This document shows, piece by piece, positions 1 to 7,972 of a stretch of 39,027 bases of DNA (the stretch's first letter is position 1; every line of letters begins with the position of its first letter). Under the pieces are notes generated by a model. That model saw only the letters and a list, made by a program, of their open reading frames with translations. It ran no database searches and was not told the DNA's origin. This stretch comes from Robiginitalea sp. GTDB lineage: Bacteria; Bacteroidota; Bacteroidia; Flavobacteriales; Flavobacteriaceae. A program made the position numbers and the translations under genes. The stretch spans positions 1 to 39,027 of the forward strand of contig JAHEJJ010000030.1 of the NCBI GenBank assembly GCA_024638915.1, in the 5' to 3' direction.

Positions 1-14
1 TATCAGGATAGAAG

Positions 15-40
15 AGTCCCGGTTTTTATCGGGACTTTTT
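15..40 (+). terminator. Rho-independent terminator of an upstream gene
   Basis: A perfect 7-bp stem (AGTCCCG at 15-21 with CGGGACT at 30-36) encloses an 8-base loop and runs into a T tract on the + strand. It must end a gene lying to the left of the window, and it insulates tatA from that gene. Confidence 0.8.
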
Positions 41-51
41 GTTTTTAACAG

Positions 52-59
52 TATATTTG
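52..59 (+). promoter_or_regulatory. Putative -7 box for tatA
   Basis: TATATTTG matches the Bacteroidota -7 consensus TAnnTTTG exactly. No clear TTG lies about 19 bases upstream. The box covers the GTG at 59, so that codon is unlikely to be the translation start; ATG at 65 or 77 fits better. Confidence 0.5.
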
Positions 60-64
60 TGAGT

Positions 65-346
65 ATGTACAGCCCTATGGCATTATTCATAAGCGGAGCC
101 GAGATTTTTTTCATCATGTTCATCGTGGTGATGGTCTTTGGTGCCGATAAGATTCCCGGGATTGCAAAAAGTCTTGGAAAAGGGATGCGTCAGTTAAAGG
201 ACGCCACCGAGGATATTAAACAAGAGATCCATAAAAGTGCCGAAAAACAGGGAATCGATACCAGTTTCACAGAAGATATCAAAAGTGAATTTGACAAGGT
301 GAAAAAGAATGTGGATGATGTTACTGGTACGATTAAGCGGAAATAA
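65..346 (+). CDS. tatA: Sec-independent protein translocase subunit TatA
   Basis: Small membrane protein of the twin-arginine translocation pathway, whose family moves folded proteins across the cytoplasmic membrane together with TatC. The sequence shows one N-terminal hydrophobic segment (ISGAEIFFIMFIVVMVFG), a short hinge with GADKIP, an amphipathic helix with KSLGKGMRQLKDATEDI, and a charged, Lys-rich tail. This is the classic TatA order and length (about 93 residues). A GTG at 59 opens the frame, but it overlaps a -7-like box. ATG at 65 is used here, and ATG at 77 is equally plausible because it starts directly before the membrane segment. No tatC is in the window. The PAP2 gene follows after 8 bases and is probably cotranscribed. 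Confidence 0.9.
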   Translation: MYSPMALFISGAEIFFIMFIVVMVFGADKIPGIAKSLGKGMRQLKDATEDIKQEIHKSAEKQGIDTSFTEDIKSEFDKVKKNVDDVTGTIKRK

Positions 347-354
347 TCGGTTGA

Positions 355-909
355 ATGCTCAAAAAACTTTTTGAATGGGATAAAGAGATCTTTATTTATC
401 TCAACACCCTTGGCATCGAAGAATACGACACCTTCTGGACGGTAGCCACCGAGATCATTTCCTGGACGCCACTTTTTATACTTTTCTTTGTATTGATCAT
501 AATGGCCTATCCCGGTAAAGAGGGCCTTTACCGGTCTCTAACGGTGCTATTGCTTTTATTCCTGGTGCTGATTGCCACTAATTTAACCAAAGACTTTTTT
601 GAACGTCTCCGTCCAAACAACAATGAACAGCTCCGAGACCTGATCAGAATTCTGATCCAGCCTAAAGGATTTAGTTTTTTTTCCGGTCACGCCGCCACAT
701 CTTTTTCAATAACTACTCTGGTATACCTTTTTCTCCGTAAAAAAATGAATTATACATGGTTATTATTCATCTGGCCCGTTATTTTTTCATTCAGCAGGAT
801 ATATGTTGGAGTTCATTATCCTTTTGATATTTTCATAGGAACAGTGGTGGGTATCTTATTTGCACTGCTTTTTAATAAAGGCTACCAGCGATTTATACAA
901 CCCTACTGA
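355..909 (+). CDS. PAP2-family membrane phosphatase
   Basis: Integral membrane acid phosphatase of the PAP2 superfamily, whose members remove phosphate from lipid phosphates such as phosphatidic acid or undecaprenyl pyrophosphate. All three catalytic motifs are present: K79-x6-R86-P87, a variant of motif 2 (FFSGH, His112, with Phe in place of the usual Pro), and SRIYVGVHYPFD with Arg148, His154 and Asp158. Several hydrophobic helices surround them. At 184 residues it has normal length. It follows tatA by 8 bases, so the two probably share a promoter. The last 17 bases overlap the 3' end of the convergent O-methyltransferase gene. A role in undecaprenyl phosphate recycling is possible, but the substrate cannot be told from sequence. 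Confidence 0.9.
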   Translation: MLKKLFEWDKEIFIYLNTLGIEEYDTFWTVATEIISWTPLFILFFVLIIMAYPGKEGLYRSLTVLLLLFLVLIATNLTKDFFERLRPNNNEQLRDLIRILIQPKGFSFFSGHAATSFSITTLVYLFLRKKMNYTWLLFIWPVIFSFSRIYVGVHYPFDIFIGTVVGILFALLFNKGYQRFIQPY

Positions 910-1534
910 AGCTTAAACCGTCTCTTACAGGCAGGATAACCGTTTCCAGTTTCGGATGCTCTTTGATCATCTTGTTGTACTGCTGAAGCTTGCGTGTCGC
1001 TTTATCATTATGGGCTGCCTTTTCGGCCACCTTACCAGACCATAAGACATTATCGGAAAGAATCACACTACCTGCATGGGTCTTTTGGAGTACCAATTCC
1101 AAATATTTGGGGTACTCGGTTTTCTCTGCATCGATAAACACCAGGTCAAAGCTCAGTTCTATTTGTGGTATGATCTCGATCGCGTTCCCGGTATATTGCA
1201 CGATGCTCTGACCATAGGGGCTTTCATCGAAGTACCTGCGTTGTATGTCGTGCAATTCCTCGTTGATATCGATCGTATGCAGGCTTCCGCCTTTCCCAAG
1301 GCCTTCTGCGAGGCAAAGGGCAGAATATCCAGTATAGGTCCCGATTTCAAGAATATGCTGTGGGTGTATCATTTTGGAGATCAAACTCAGTACCCTCCCC
1401 TGGTAATGTCCTGTGATCATCCGTGGCTGGACAACCTTTAGGTGAGTTTCCCTACTAAGCCTGCACAACAAATCAGGCTCATCCTGCGAGTGATCGGTCA
1501 TGTATTGTTCCAGAGATTCTGAAAGAAAATGCAT
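893..1534 (-). CDS. SAM-dependent O-methyltransferase
   Basis: Class I methyltransferase of the cation-dependent caffeoyl-CoA/catechol O-methyltransferase type (COG4122). Motif I is LEIGTYTGYSA at residues 62-72, followed by TIDIN with the acidic residue that binds the ribose of SAM. The metal-binding residues of the family are visible in FIDAEK (Asp135) and SDN (Asp161, Asn162). The length of 213 residues is typical. A -7-like box with one mismatch (TATTTTTA, 1549-1556) lies upstream. The 3' end overlaps the PAP2 gene on the other strand. The methyl acceptor is unknown; small catechol-like compounds are usual for the family. Confidence 0.9.
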   Translation of the reverse strand: MHFLSESLEQYMTDHSQDEPDLLCRLSRETHLKVVQPRMITGHYQGRVLSLISKMIHPQHILEIGTYTGYSALCLAEGLGKGGSLHTIDINEELHDIQRRYFDESPYGQSIVQYTGNAIEIIPQIELSFDLVFIDAEKTEYPKYLELVLQKTHAGSVILSDNVLWSGKVAEKAAHNDKATRKLQQYNKMIKEHPKLETVILPVRDGLSFSRVV

Positions 1535-1599
1535 TTGGGAATTTTCGATAAAAATAGCGATTAAAGCACTACCTTAGATTATATTATTTCCTGGGGATT

Positions 1600-2064
1600 A
1601 TGGATGACATTCGCATCAGGGAGGCCTCTGTGGATGACCTGGAAACGCTTTTGACCTTCGAGAAGGCACTGATAAAAGCCGAAAGGCCATTCGATGAATG
1701 TATTCGTGAAGATCCAGTCCATTATTACGATCTGCTTTCATTTATTGAAGATGATGAAGTTGCTGTTTTCGTAGCGGAGAAGGAGGGAAGAATAGTGAGT
1801 TCGGGCTATGCCCGATCCAAAAAGGCCAGGACTTATCTCGATCATGAGAATTACGCCTATCTTGGCTTTATGTATACCCTGCCCGAATTCAGGGGTAAAG
1901 GGATTAATTTGATGCTCATCGAATCACTTACCGGCTGGGCATTGCAAAAAGGACTTTCGGAACTTAGGCTTACCGTATATGACGAAAACAAGCCCGCTAT
2001 CAGAGCATATGAAAAGGCAGGGTTTAAAAAGCATATTATCGAAATGCGGCTCAGAAAAACTTGA
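1600..2064 (+). CDS. GNAT family N-acetyltransferase
   Basis: Acetyltransferase of the GCN5-related family, which moves an acetyl group from acetyl-CoA to an amine. The acetyl-CoA-binding motif A appears as RGKGIN (residues 98-103) after the beta-4 strand YLGFMYTLPEF, and the C-terminal NKPAIRAYEKAGF matches motif B. Length (154 residues) is normal. It stands alone between the divergent methyltransferase gene and kynU, which starts 57 bases downstream and has its own promoter-like box. The substrate cannot be predicted; RimI-like, polyamine and antibiotic acetyltransferases share this fold. Confidence 0.88.
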   Translation: MDDIRIREASVDDLETLLTFEKALIKAERPFDECIREDPVHYYDLLSFIEDDEVAVFVAEKEGRIVSSGYARSKKARTYLDHENYAYLGFMYTLPEFRGKGINLMLIESLTGWALQKGLSELRLTVYDENKPAIRAYEKAGFKKHIIEMRLRKT

Positions 2065-2099
2065 GCAGTATTCCCGGGTCTATTTTAGAATCCATATCG

Positions 2100-2107
2100 T
2101 ATTTTTG
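2100..2107 (+). promoter_or_regulatory. Putative -7 box for kynU
   Basis: TATTTTTG matches TAnnTTTG and ends 14 bases before the kynU ATG, giving a very short expected leader. No good TTG lies at the -33 distance. Confidence 0.45.
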
Positions 2108-2121
2108 AAAAAACTTGCCGA

Positions 2122-3396
2122 ATGCAATTTCAAAACCTTCTGACTTTCGCACGTGAATTGGACCAGCAGGATCCGCTTCGCATCTATAGGGATGCGTTTC
2201 ATTTTCCCGTGGTGAACCATCGTCCCGTAATATATTTCACCGGTAATTCTTTAGGATTACAACCTAAACGCACAAAGGCTTTTGTAGACGAAATTATGAC
2301 CGATTGGAAGGATCTGGCCGTAGAGGGTCATTTTTATGCCGGGAAACCCTGGTGGGACTACCATGAGCAACTGGCTAAACCCTTGGCGAGTGTTGTAGGG
2401 GCTAATCCCGAAGAGATCACAGTGATGAATACCCTGACGGTTAACTTACACCTGATGATGGTCTCCTTCTACAGGCCGGATGCTAATAGAAATAAAATAC
2501 TGGTGGAGGAAAAAGCTTTTCCCTCTGATCAGTATATGATAAACAGCCAGGTAAAATTTCATGGTCTGGATCCCGCATCGGCAATTGTTGAGCTTAGGAA
2601 GAGACCGGGAGAACACCATTGGCGGACAGCGGATATTCTGGCAAAAATAGAAGAGGTTGGCGAGGAACTGGCGCTGGTTTTGATAGGTGGAGTAAACTAC
2701 TACAACGGCCAGGTCTTCGATATGGAAAAGATCACGAAGACAGCCCGCGATAAAGGAGCAATAGTAGGCTGGGACCTGGCACATGCTGTAGGCAATGTAG
2801 CCTTGGATCTACACCGCTGGGGGGTAGACTTTGCGGCATGGTGTAGTTATAAATATATGAATAGCGGCCCGGGGAATGCTTCCGGCGTATTTGTGCACGA
2901 ACGACATCTCGGTAAAACAGATATCCCGAGGTTTGAAGGATGGTGGGGCACCAAGAAGGAGAGTCGGTTTTTGATGAAACCGGAATTCGAACCTATCGAC
3001 ACGGCCGATGCCTGGCAGTTAAGCAATGCTCCTGTGCTTGCACTGGCACCTTATTTGGCTTCGCTTGAGCTCTTTGAAGAAGTGGGGATGGAGGCGCTTA
3101 TTAAAAAGCGCCGACTGATCACGGACTATCTCGAGTTTATTATACAGGAAGTGGGTAGGGAGGTCAAGGGTAATTTTGAGATCATCACCCCGGAAGACAG
3201 GGGTTGCCAACTATCTGTTTTGCTGCATGGCGAAGGCAGATCGCTTTTTGATTACCTGATGAAGGAGGGGGTTATTGTAGATTGGCGGGAACCCAATGTG
3301 ATTCGCCTGGCGCCCGCACCCTTTTACTGTAGTTTTGAAGATATGTACCGTTTTGGTCAAATTCTGAAGGCTGGGATCGAATCTAAGTCCTTATAA
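2122..3396 (+). CDS. kynU: Kynureninase
   Basis: PLP-dependent enzyme that cleaves kynurenine or 3-hydroxykynurenine to (3-hydroxy)anthranilate and alanine in tryptophan breakdown and de novo NAD synthesis. Family hallmarks include YFTGNSLGLQP near residues 38-48, the PLP-contacting segment KAFPSDQY (131-138), GWDLAHAVGN (216-225, Asp218 and His221), and the Schiff-base lysine in SYKYMNSGPG (Lys244). At 424 residues it is full length. The VOC gene follows after 16 bases and the MFS gene next. The kynurenine 3-monooxygenase gene lies 3.2 kb downstream on the same strand, so both steps of this branch are encoded locally. Confidence 0.96.
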   Translation: MQFQNLLTFARELDQQDPLRIYRDAFHFPVVNHRPVIYFTGNSLGLQPKRTKAFVDEIMTDWKDLAVEGHFYAGKPWWDYHEQLAKPLASVVGANPEEITVMNTLTVNLHLMMVSFYRPDANRNKILVEEKAFPSDQYMINSQVKFHGLDPASAIVELRKRPGEHHWRTADILAKIEEVGEELALVLIGGVNYYNGQVFDMEKITKTARDKGAIVGWDLAHAVGNVALDLHRWGVDFAAWCSYKYMNSGPGNASGVFVHERHLGKTDIPRFEGWWGTKKESRFLMKPEFEPIDTADAWQLSNAPVLALAPYLASLELFEEVGMEALIKKRRLITDYLEFIIQEVGREVKGNFEIITPEDRGCQLSVLLHGEGRSLFDYLMKEGVIVDWREPNVIRLAPAPFYCSFEDMYRFGQILKAGIESKSL

Positions 3397-3401
3397 TTTT
3401 G
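3394..3401 (+). promoter_or_regulatory. Putative -7 box for the VOC gene
   Basis: TAATTTTG matches TAnnTTTG and overlaps the kynU stop codon, 11 bases before the VOC ATG. It could give the VOC and MFS genes a second promoter inside the kynU unit. Confidence 0.35.
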
Positions 3402-3412
3402 AATAAGGCACA

Positions 3413-3817
3413 ATGAAACTGGAACATGTAGCAATTTGGACGGACAGGCTGGAAATACTAAAGGAGTTTTACATCAAATATTTCGATGCAGTCCCCAACG
3501 ATAAGTATGTCAATGTCGAGAAAAATTTTGAGAGTTATTTTCTTAGTTTCGAATCCGGAGCAAGATTGGAATTGATGAAAATGCCCGGCATTCATGCTAA
3601 AAATAACGATACGGTTCAGGCACAGCATCAAGGGATTGTACATCTGGCATTCGGAGTGGCAAACATGGATCTTGTGGATAAAAAAGCACGTGAATTACAG
3701 GCAGATGGATTTGAGATCCTAAGCGGCCCACGCAAAACTGGTGATGGTTACTATGAGTTTGAAACTTTGGACCCCGACAGGAATCGTCTGGAAGTAACCG
3801 CTTTGTACATGGAATGA
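3413..3817 (+). CDS. VOC superfamily metalloenzyme (glyoxalase-like)
   Basis: Single-chain vicinal oxygen chelate protein with the duplicated beta-alpha-beta-beta-beta fold of glyoxalase I and related dioxygenases. The four metal ligands expected for the fold are visible: His5 (LEHVAIW), Glu53 (RLELM), His77 (IVHLAFG) and Glu127 (RLEVTAL). Length is 134 residues, as in lactoylglutathione lyase-like proteins. It starts 16 bases after kynU and ends 34 bases before the MFS start codon, so the three are probably cotranscribed in part. A role in handling an aromatic or aldehyde product of kynurenine breakdown is only a guess from position. Confidence 0.85.
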   Translation: MKLEHVAIWTDRLEILKEFYIKYFDAVPNDKYVNVEKNFESYFLSFESGARLELMKMPGIHAKNNDTVQAQHQGIVHLAFGVANMDLVDKKARELQADGFEILSGPRKTGDGYYEFETLDPDRNRLEVTALYME

Positions 3818-3820
3818 TTG

Positions 3821-3828
3821 TATCTTTG
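3821..3828 (+). promoter_or_regulatory. Putative -7 box for the MFS gene
   Basis: TATCTTTG matches TAnnTTTG. It includes the first base of the GTG at 3828, which argues that translation starts at the ATG at 3852 instead. Confidence 0.45.
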
Positions 3829-3851
3829 TGGCCTTTGGAACGAGGCAGGAA

Positions 3852-5000
3852 ATGAAATCTCTAAAACTCATACTGACCAACCCGAGGTATTTTGGCCCTG
3901 CCTGGGTTTTTGCAAGCCTTAACATCCTCTTCGGAACCTGGGCGATCTATATACCTTTTGTCAAAGAAGATCTGGACATTAATAAGGCGACACTGGGCAT
4001 CGCGATATTCTTCCTTTCCCTTGGTGTCTTTACGGTATTTCCCATCGCATCGCGCATTATCAATCGACTAGGTGTTGGTAAAGCGACCTGGATCGGAGCT
4101 ATATTGATTTGTTTGACCGCGATATTCCCGCTGATAGCGCCAAGCTTTATTACGCTGGCCATCGCTCTGTTCATTTTCGGTGCTACCAACGGATTTACCG
4201 ATATATCCATGAATACCCTGGTCACTGAGATCGAAAAAGAAGATAGGGCAAACTTTATGTCGGCTTCCCATGGATTTTTCAGTTTAGGCGGTGTGTTGGC
4301 AGGTTTGGGGAGTTTTTTGATCCCTGTTTTTGACGATAGAGCACTCCATATGGGCATGGCAGTACTCCTGGTATTTGCCGTAAATTTTCTGTTTCACAAA
4401 AGTTATAAAAACATCGTTGCGGCACCCATTGAAAAGGAACCTTTCAGTTTTCAGAATTTCAGGCCATTGCTTTTACTCGGCATCGTCTCCTTTGTCGTGA
4501 TGGGGAGTGAAGGCGCCATTGTCGACTGGAGCGGTCTTTTCCTTAAAGAAGTAAGTATTGCCCCTGAAGCTCTATGGGGAGCAGGATTTCTCGGGTTTCA
4601 AACGTTAATGACGGTAGGAAGATTTCTGGGAGATTGGATCAGTTCTCGTATAGGGTCCGTTAGAATTGTGGCCATCGGATGCATTATTGCCATATTGGGT
4701 TATATTCTGGTATTGAGTTCGCAAACCTATCTCGCGATTATTGGATTTGGTCTCACCGGTCTGGGATTTTCGGTAATAGTACCGGAGTTATTTAGGATTG
4801 GTGGGAATGTAAAAGGGGTCGAATCCTCTCAGGGGGTCGCCTTTATTGCAGGTTCAGGATATTCCGGGTTTTTGTTAGGCCCGGTAATCCTCGGATTCAT
4901 AGCTGAGAAATTTTCACTCAGCTTAACATTTATAGCATTGCTGGCTTGTGCTGTCGCCGTCTTATTCGCTACGATCTTAATGAGAAGGAAAAGGGCATAA
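3852..5000 (+). CDS. MFS transporter
   Basis: Twelve-helix-type major facilitator superfamily permease of 382 residues, similar in style to YbjJ/fucose-permease-like members. An N-terminal half with GTWAIYIPFVKEDL and ATLGIAIFFLSLGVF, an FGATNGFTDISMNTLV segment in helix 4 to 5, and a second half with DWISSRIGSVR give the expected two-fold repeat. The frame is open from a GTG at 3828, but that codon overlaps a promoter-like box, and ATG at 3852 follows a purine-rich AGGCAGGAA. It lies downstream of kynU and the VOC gene on the same strand. The substrate is unknown; a link to kynurenine or anthranilate is inference from neighbours. It ends 14 bases from the convergent lipoprotein gene. Confidence 0.88.
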   Translation: MKSLKLILTNPRYFGPAWVFASLNILFGTWAIYIPFVKEDLDINKATLGIAIFFLSLGVFTVFPIASRIINRLGVGKATWIGAILICLTAIFPLIAPSFITLAIALFIFGATNGFTDISMNTLVTEIEKEDRANFMSASHGFFSLGGVLAGLGSFLIPVFDDRALHMGMAVLLVFAVNFLFHKSYKNIVAAPIEKEPFSFQNFRPLLLLGIVSFVVMGSEGAIVDWSGLFLKEVSIAPEALWGAGFLGFQTLMTVGRFLGDWISSRIGSVRIVAIGCIIAILGYILVLSSQTYLAIIGFGLTGLGFSVIVPELFRIGGNVKGVESSQGVAFIAGSGYSGFLLGPVILGFIAEKFSLSLTFIALLACAVAVLFATILMRRKRA

Positions 5001-5014
5001 ATGCCTAGATCCGA

Positions 5015-5686
5015 TTAATGTACTTCGACACCCGTGAAGTATAAACGCCATGAGCCCTCTGCCATTTTATGAGAGGTCGAAAGCTCAAGCCCGCCAGTAT
5101 TCTGATATCCTTCCCAGGTAGTTGCAAGAGTAGGTTCGGGTTGGTTCGCTTTCCTAAAAACCCATTCGCGTATTAAATAATCATCTTTAAAGTAGAAGTC
5201 GTAGGCATCTCCGGGGGTATAACCGCCTTCGTTCCCGTACACAATAGTAAGTTTCTGCATATTCTCTTCGCTGATGGGTGCGATGGCATCAGATTCCTGA
5301 CTAAAGGTAAAATTGTCCCGATCCCAAACCAGGTTAAAAGGGGCCAGGAACCAATATTTGTCGTTAATAAACCGTGCATCGGTCTCAAATAGTGTACTGT
5401 CTATCGCTTTCCGGTGGTAGGTGATGGTACCGGTTTCGGAAACACTGGTAACCTCACGATCTGTAATCTTCCAACGCCAGCTTCTCTCATAATGAGAAGA
5501 ATCTCTATCAATATTAAAAGTGAATGTGATTTCGCTCACCTTAGACCAGTTATCGTATCCGTGGGCCAGGGCAATTTTGTCGAGAATGGATAATGGTTCT
5601 TTCTCCTTTTCAACGGTTTTGTTTTTCTCTGGTTTGCATGAAAAGAGAGCTAAGATCACGACAAACGGTAACAGGAAATTCTTCAT
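5015..5686 (-). CDS. Putative lipoprotein, DUF6503-like
   Basis: Predicted outer-membrane or periplasmic lipoprotein of 223 residues. A short signal sequence ends in the lipobox ALFSC (Cys17), followed by a Lys/Glu-rich linker. The mature part opens with KIALAHGYDNWSKVSEITFTF and is rich in aromatic beta-strand-like segments (SWRWKITDREV, KYWFLAPFNLVWDRD). This layout resembles the DUF6503 lipoproteins of Flavobacteriia, but the assignment is from memory and not certain. The function is unknown. A good -7 box (5701-5708) lies 14 bases upstream of the ATG, and the gene is divergent from clpP. Confidence 0.8.
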   Translation of the reverse strand: MKNFLLPFVVILALFSCKPEKNKTVEKEKEPLSILDKIALAHGYDNWSKVSEITFTFNIDRDSSHYERSWRWKITDREVTSVSETGTITYHRKAIDSTLFETDARFINDKYWFLAPFNLVWDRDNFTFSQESDAIAPISEENMQKLTIVYGNEGGYTPGDAYDFYFKDDYLIREWVFRKANQPEPTLATTWEGYQNTGGLELSTSHKMAEGSWRLYFTGVEVH

Positions 5687-5700
5687 CGTATGGTTTTTAT

Positions 5701-5708
5701 CAAATATA
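5701..5708 (-). promoter_or_regulatory. Putative -7 box for the lipoprotein gene
   Basis: On the minus strand this reads TATATTTG, an exact TAnnTTTG match, 14 bases upstream of the ATG at 5686. Confidence 0.45.
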
Positions 5709-5765
5709 ATGGCTTTTTGAAAGATCAGCTTTAAACTGGAGGCTTTTCTTATGGAATAAAATGAT

Positions 5766-5773
5766 TAATTTTG
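5766..5773 (+). promoter_or_regulatory. Putative -7 box for clpP
   Basis: TAATTTTG matches TAnnTTTG and contains the TTG at 5771 that would otherwise look like an upstream start codon. Translation therefore most likely begins at ATG 5795. Confidence 0.5.
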
Positions 5774-5794
5774 ACATCTAACAGAAATCATTTT

Positions 5795-6343
5795 ATGAGC
5801 GCAAAGAAAAGCAAAGTACAGGAAGCGATCGATGAAAAGATGCTGGAAGAACGCAAGGTTTTTCTATGGGGTATGGTAGATGACGATTCGGCAAAGCACG
5901 TCATAGACCGATTGTTGTACCTCGATATGCAAAGCAACAAAGAAATCAGTTTATATATCAATAGTCCAGGGGGCTATGTTACTTCCGGTTTTGCGATTTA
6001 CGATACTATTACTTCGCTTAAAAGTCCTGTTTCTACCATTTGCACAGGTTTAGCTGCTTCAATGGGCTCTATTCTACTGTCGGTAGGTAAAAAAGGTCGC
6101 CGTTTTATCCAGCCCCATGCCAGGGTTATGATCCATCAGCCTAGTGGTGGCGCAAGGGGTCAGGCCTCCAATATCGAGATACAGGCGAAAGAGATTCTCA
6201 AGACAAGAGAATTAGGGGCAGAGATCCTCGCAAAAAACTGTGGGCAGACCAAGGAGAAGATCATGAAAGATTTCAATCGAGATTACTGGATGAGCGCGGA
6301 GGAATCGGTGGAATACGGTATCGTAGATGGAATAATCTCTTAG
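5795..6343 (+). CDS. clpP: ATP-dependent Clp protease proteolytic subunit
   Basis: Serine protease subunit that forms the tetradecameric ClpP chamber and works with an AAA+ unfoldase such as ClpX. The catalytic triad is complete: Ser89 in AASMGS, His114 in VMIHQPSGG and Asp163 in NRDYWMS. INSPGGYVTSGFAIYDT is the usual oxyanion region. The product is 182 residues from ATG 5795; an in-frame TTG at 5771 lies in a promoter-like box. No clpX or tig is next to it, and the N-terminus is short, so this may be a second ClpP paralogue while the main clpP-clpX pair sits elsewhere; that is inference. It is monocistronic by position, divergent from the lipoprotein gene. Confidence 0.95.
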   Translation: MSAKKSKVQEAIDEKMLEERKVFLWGMVDDDSAKHVIDRLLYLDMQSNKEISLYINSPGGYVTSGFAIYDTITSLKSPVSTICTGLAASMGSILLSVGKKGRRFIQPHARVMIHQPSGGARGQASNIEIQAKEILKTRELGAEILAKNCGQTKEKIMKDFNRDYWMSAEESVEYGIVDGIIS

Positions 6344-6371
6344 GCTAATACCTCTCATAATAGAAATGAAA

Positions 6372-6400
6372 AGTCCTTCACCAATTTAATGGGAAGGACT
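6372..6400 (+). other. Hairpin downstream of clpP
   Basis: An 8-bp perfect inverted repeat (AGTCCTTC at 6372-6379, GAAGGACT at 6393-6400) starts 28 bases after the clpP stop. There is no T tract after it, so it is a transcript-end or stabilising hairpin at best. Confidence 0.4.
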
Positions 6401-6601
6401 CATGGATATATATAGACGCCTAAGCGGGATACTTCTGTTAGACATACGTTTCGTGTCTACAAAAAGATGTTCCTCTGTTGTTAAAATCCAGCTAAAAAAG
6501 AAACCGGTGGTTCTAACCCTCTCTTAACGGCCCGATAAAATTCACAATGCCCTAATTTTATTACCTTTATAGCATCATCTTCAAGGTCTAAGAGCCTGCC
6601 C

Positions 6602-7972
6602 ATGACACAGATCAGTAAAAACATTGCCATTGTTGGCTCAGGTTTAGTAGGCTCCTTACTCGCTATTTATTTGCGCAAACGCGGACATATGGTTACGGTC
6701 TTTGACCGGAGGCCCGATATCAGGACTGTAGAGTTTTCCGGGAGATCAATAAATCTGGCGATGAGCGACAGGGGTTGGAAAGCGTTAAGAAAGGTAGGCA
6801 TTGAAGACCAGGTAAAAGAACTAGCTATCCCATTAGACAAGCGAGCGCTGCACGTAATAGGAAAACCTCTGTATTTCCAGCAGTATGGAAAAGAAGGCCA
6901 GGCCATTTGGTCGATTTCACGCGGAGTTTTGAACCGGAGAATGATAGATCTTGCTGAAAAAGAGGGAGCCATTTTTCGTTTCGATGAAAAAGTATGGGAT
7001 ATCAGTCTGCACGAGGCCAAACTGTTTACTGGGGAAACCGAAAAAGGGGAATGGGAAGAATATCAATTCGATATGGTATTCGGTTGTGACGGTGCTTTTT
7101 CCAGGATCCGTCATAAAATGCAAAGACGTTCGCGCTTTGATTATTCCCAGGATTTTATAGACGTAGGGTACAAGGAACTGACTATTCCTGCCAATGCGGA
7201 TGGCTCACATAAGCTCGAAAAGAACTCTTTTCACATTTGGCCCAGGGGACCTTTTATGTTTATTGCCATGCCCAATTTGGACGGAAGTTTTACCTGTACC
7301 CTCTTTCTTCCTTTTGAGGGGGAGGTCTCTTTTGAAAAGATAAGGACAAAACGGGATGCCGAAGATTTTTTCCGTACTCACTTTCCAAGTGTGAGCCATG
7401 AGATCGAAAATCTTAGTCAGGATTTCTTTAAAAATCCAACCAGTGCCCTGGTGACCATGAAATGCTATCCATGGACCTATTGGGACAAGGTGGCACTTGT
7501 GGGTGATGCGGCCCACGCCGTTGTACCCTTTTATGGTCAGGGAATGAATGCTGGTTTCGAAGATATTTATGAGCTCGACATGCTTTTGGAACATATGGGC
7601 GACGACTGGGAGAAGATTTTTGAGCAGTACCAGAAAATTCGAAAGCCCAATGCAGATGCGATTGCCGAATTGAGTTATCGAAACTTTTTGGAAATGAGTG
7701 CAAAGACGGCCGATCCGGACTTTTTGCTCCAAAAGAAAATCGAGAAAAGATTTGCCAATAAATATCCTGAAAAATGGATCCCGGCTTATTGGAGGGTCAC
7801 CTTTTCAGACAGGCCATATTCCGAAGCCCTATCAATCGGTGATGCCCAGGAGAAAATCATGAAAGAAATCATGAAGCTTCCCGATATCCAAGAAATATGG
7901 GATTCCGAGGCAATTGAATTGAAAATCCTGGAACTGCTCAGTGCGCATGAAAAGGACTCAATCTTTTTTTGA
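6602..7972 (+). CDS. kmo: Kynurenine 3-monooxygenase
   Basis: FAD-dependent aromatic hydroxylase that turns L-kynurenine into 3-hydroxykynurenine with NADPH and oxygen. The N-terminal FAD-binding GxGxxG appears as VGSGLVGSLLAIYLRKRGH with VFDRRPD closing the Rossmann fold. FSGRSINLAMSDRGW is the substrate-site signature of KMO, and VALVGDAAHAVVPFYGQG is the second FAD motif. The product is 456 residues, close to known bacterial KMOs, and includes a C-terminal extension rather than a clear membrane anchor. A -7-like box TACCTTTA (6562-6569, one mismatch) precedes it. With kynU upstream this covers two consecutive steps toward 3-hydroxyanthranilate. Its end overlaps the convergent DUF4174 gene by 15 bases. 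Confidence 0.96.
   Translation: MTQISKNIAIVGSGLVGSLLAIYLRKRGHMVTVFDRRPDIRTVEFSGRSINLAMSDRGWKALRKVGIEDQVKELAIPLDKRALHVIGKPLYFQQYGKEGQAIWSISRGVLNRRMIDLAEKEGAIFRFDEKVWDISLHEAKLFTGETEKGEWEEYQFDMVFGCDGAFSRIRHKMQRRSRFDYSQDFIDVGYKELTIPANADGSHKLEKNSFHIWPRGPFMFIAMPNLDGSFTCTLFLPFEGEVSFEKIRTKRDAEDFFRTHFPSVSHEIENLSQDFFKNPTSALVTMKCYPWTYWDKVALVGDAAHAVVPFYGQGMNAGFEDIYELDMLLEHMGDDWEKIFEQYQKIRKPNADAIAELSYRNFLEMSAKTADPDFLLQKKIEKRFANKYPEKWIPAYWRVTFSDRPYSEALSIGDAQEKIMKEIMKLPDIQEIWDSEAIELKILELLSAHEKDSIFF

Noticed and set aside
6372-6400. Intrinsic terminator after clpP
   Set aside because: The 8-bp hairpin has no T tract on either strand, so it was listed only as a hairpin.
2122-7972. A single kynurenine operon
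   Set aside because: The lipoprotein gene at 5015-5686 is on the opposite strand and several genes have their own -7 boxes, so kynU and kmo are not one transcript.
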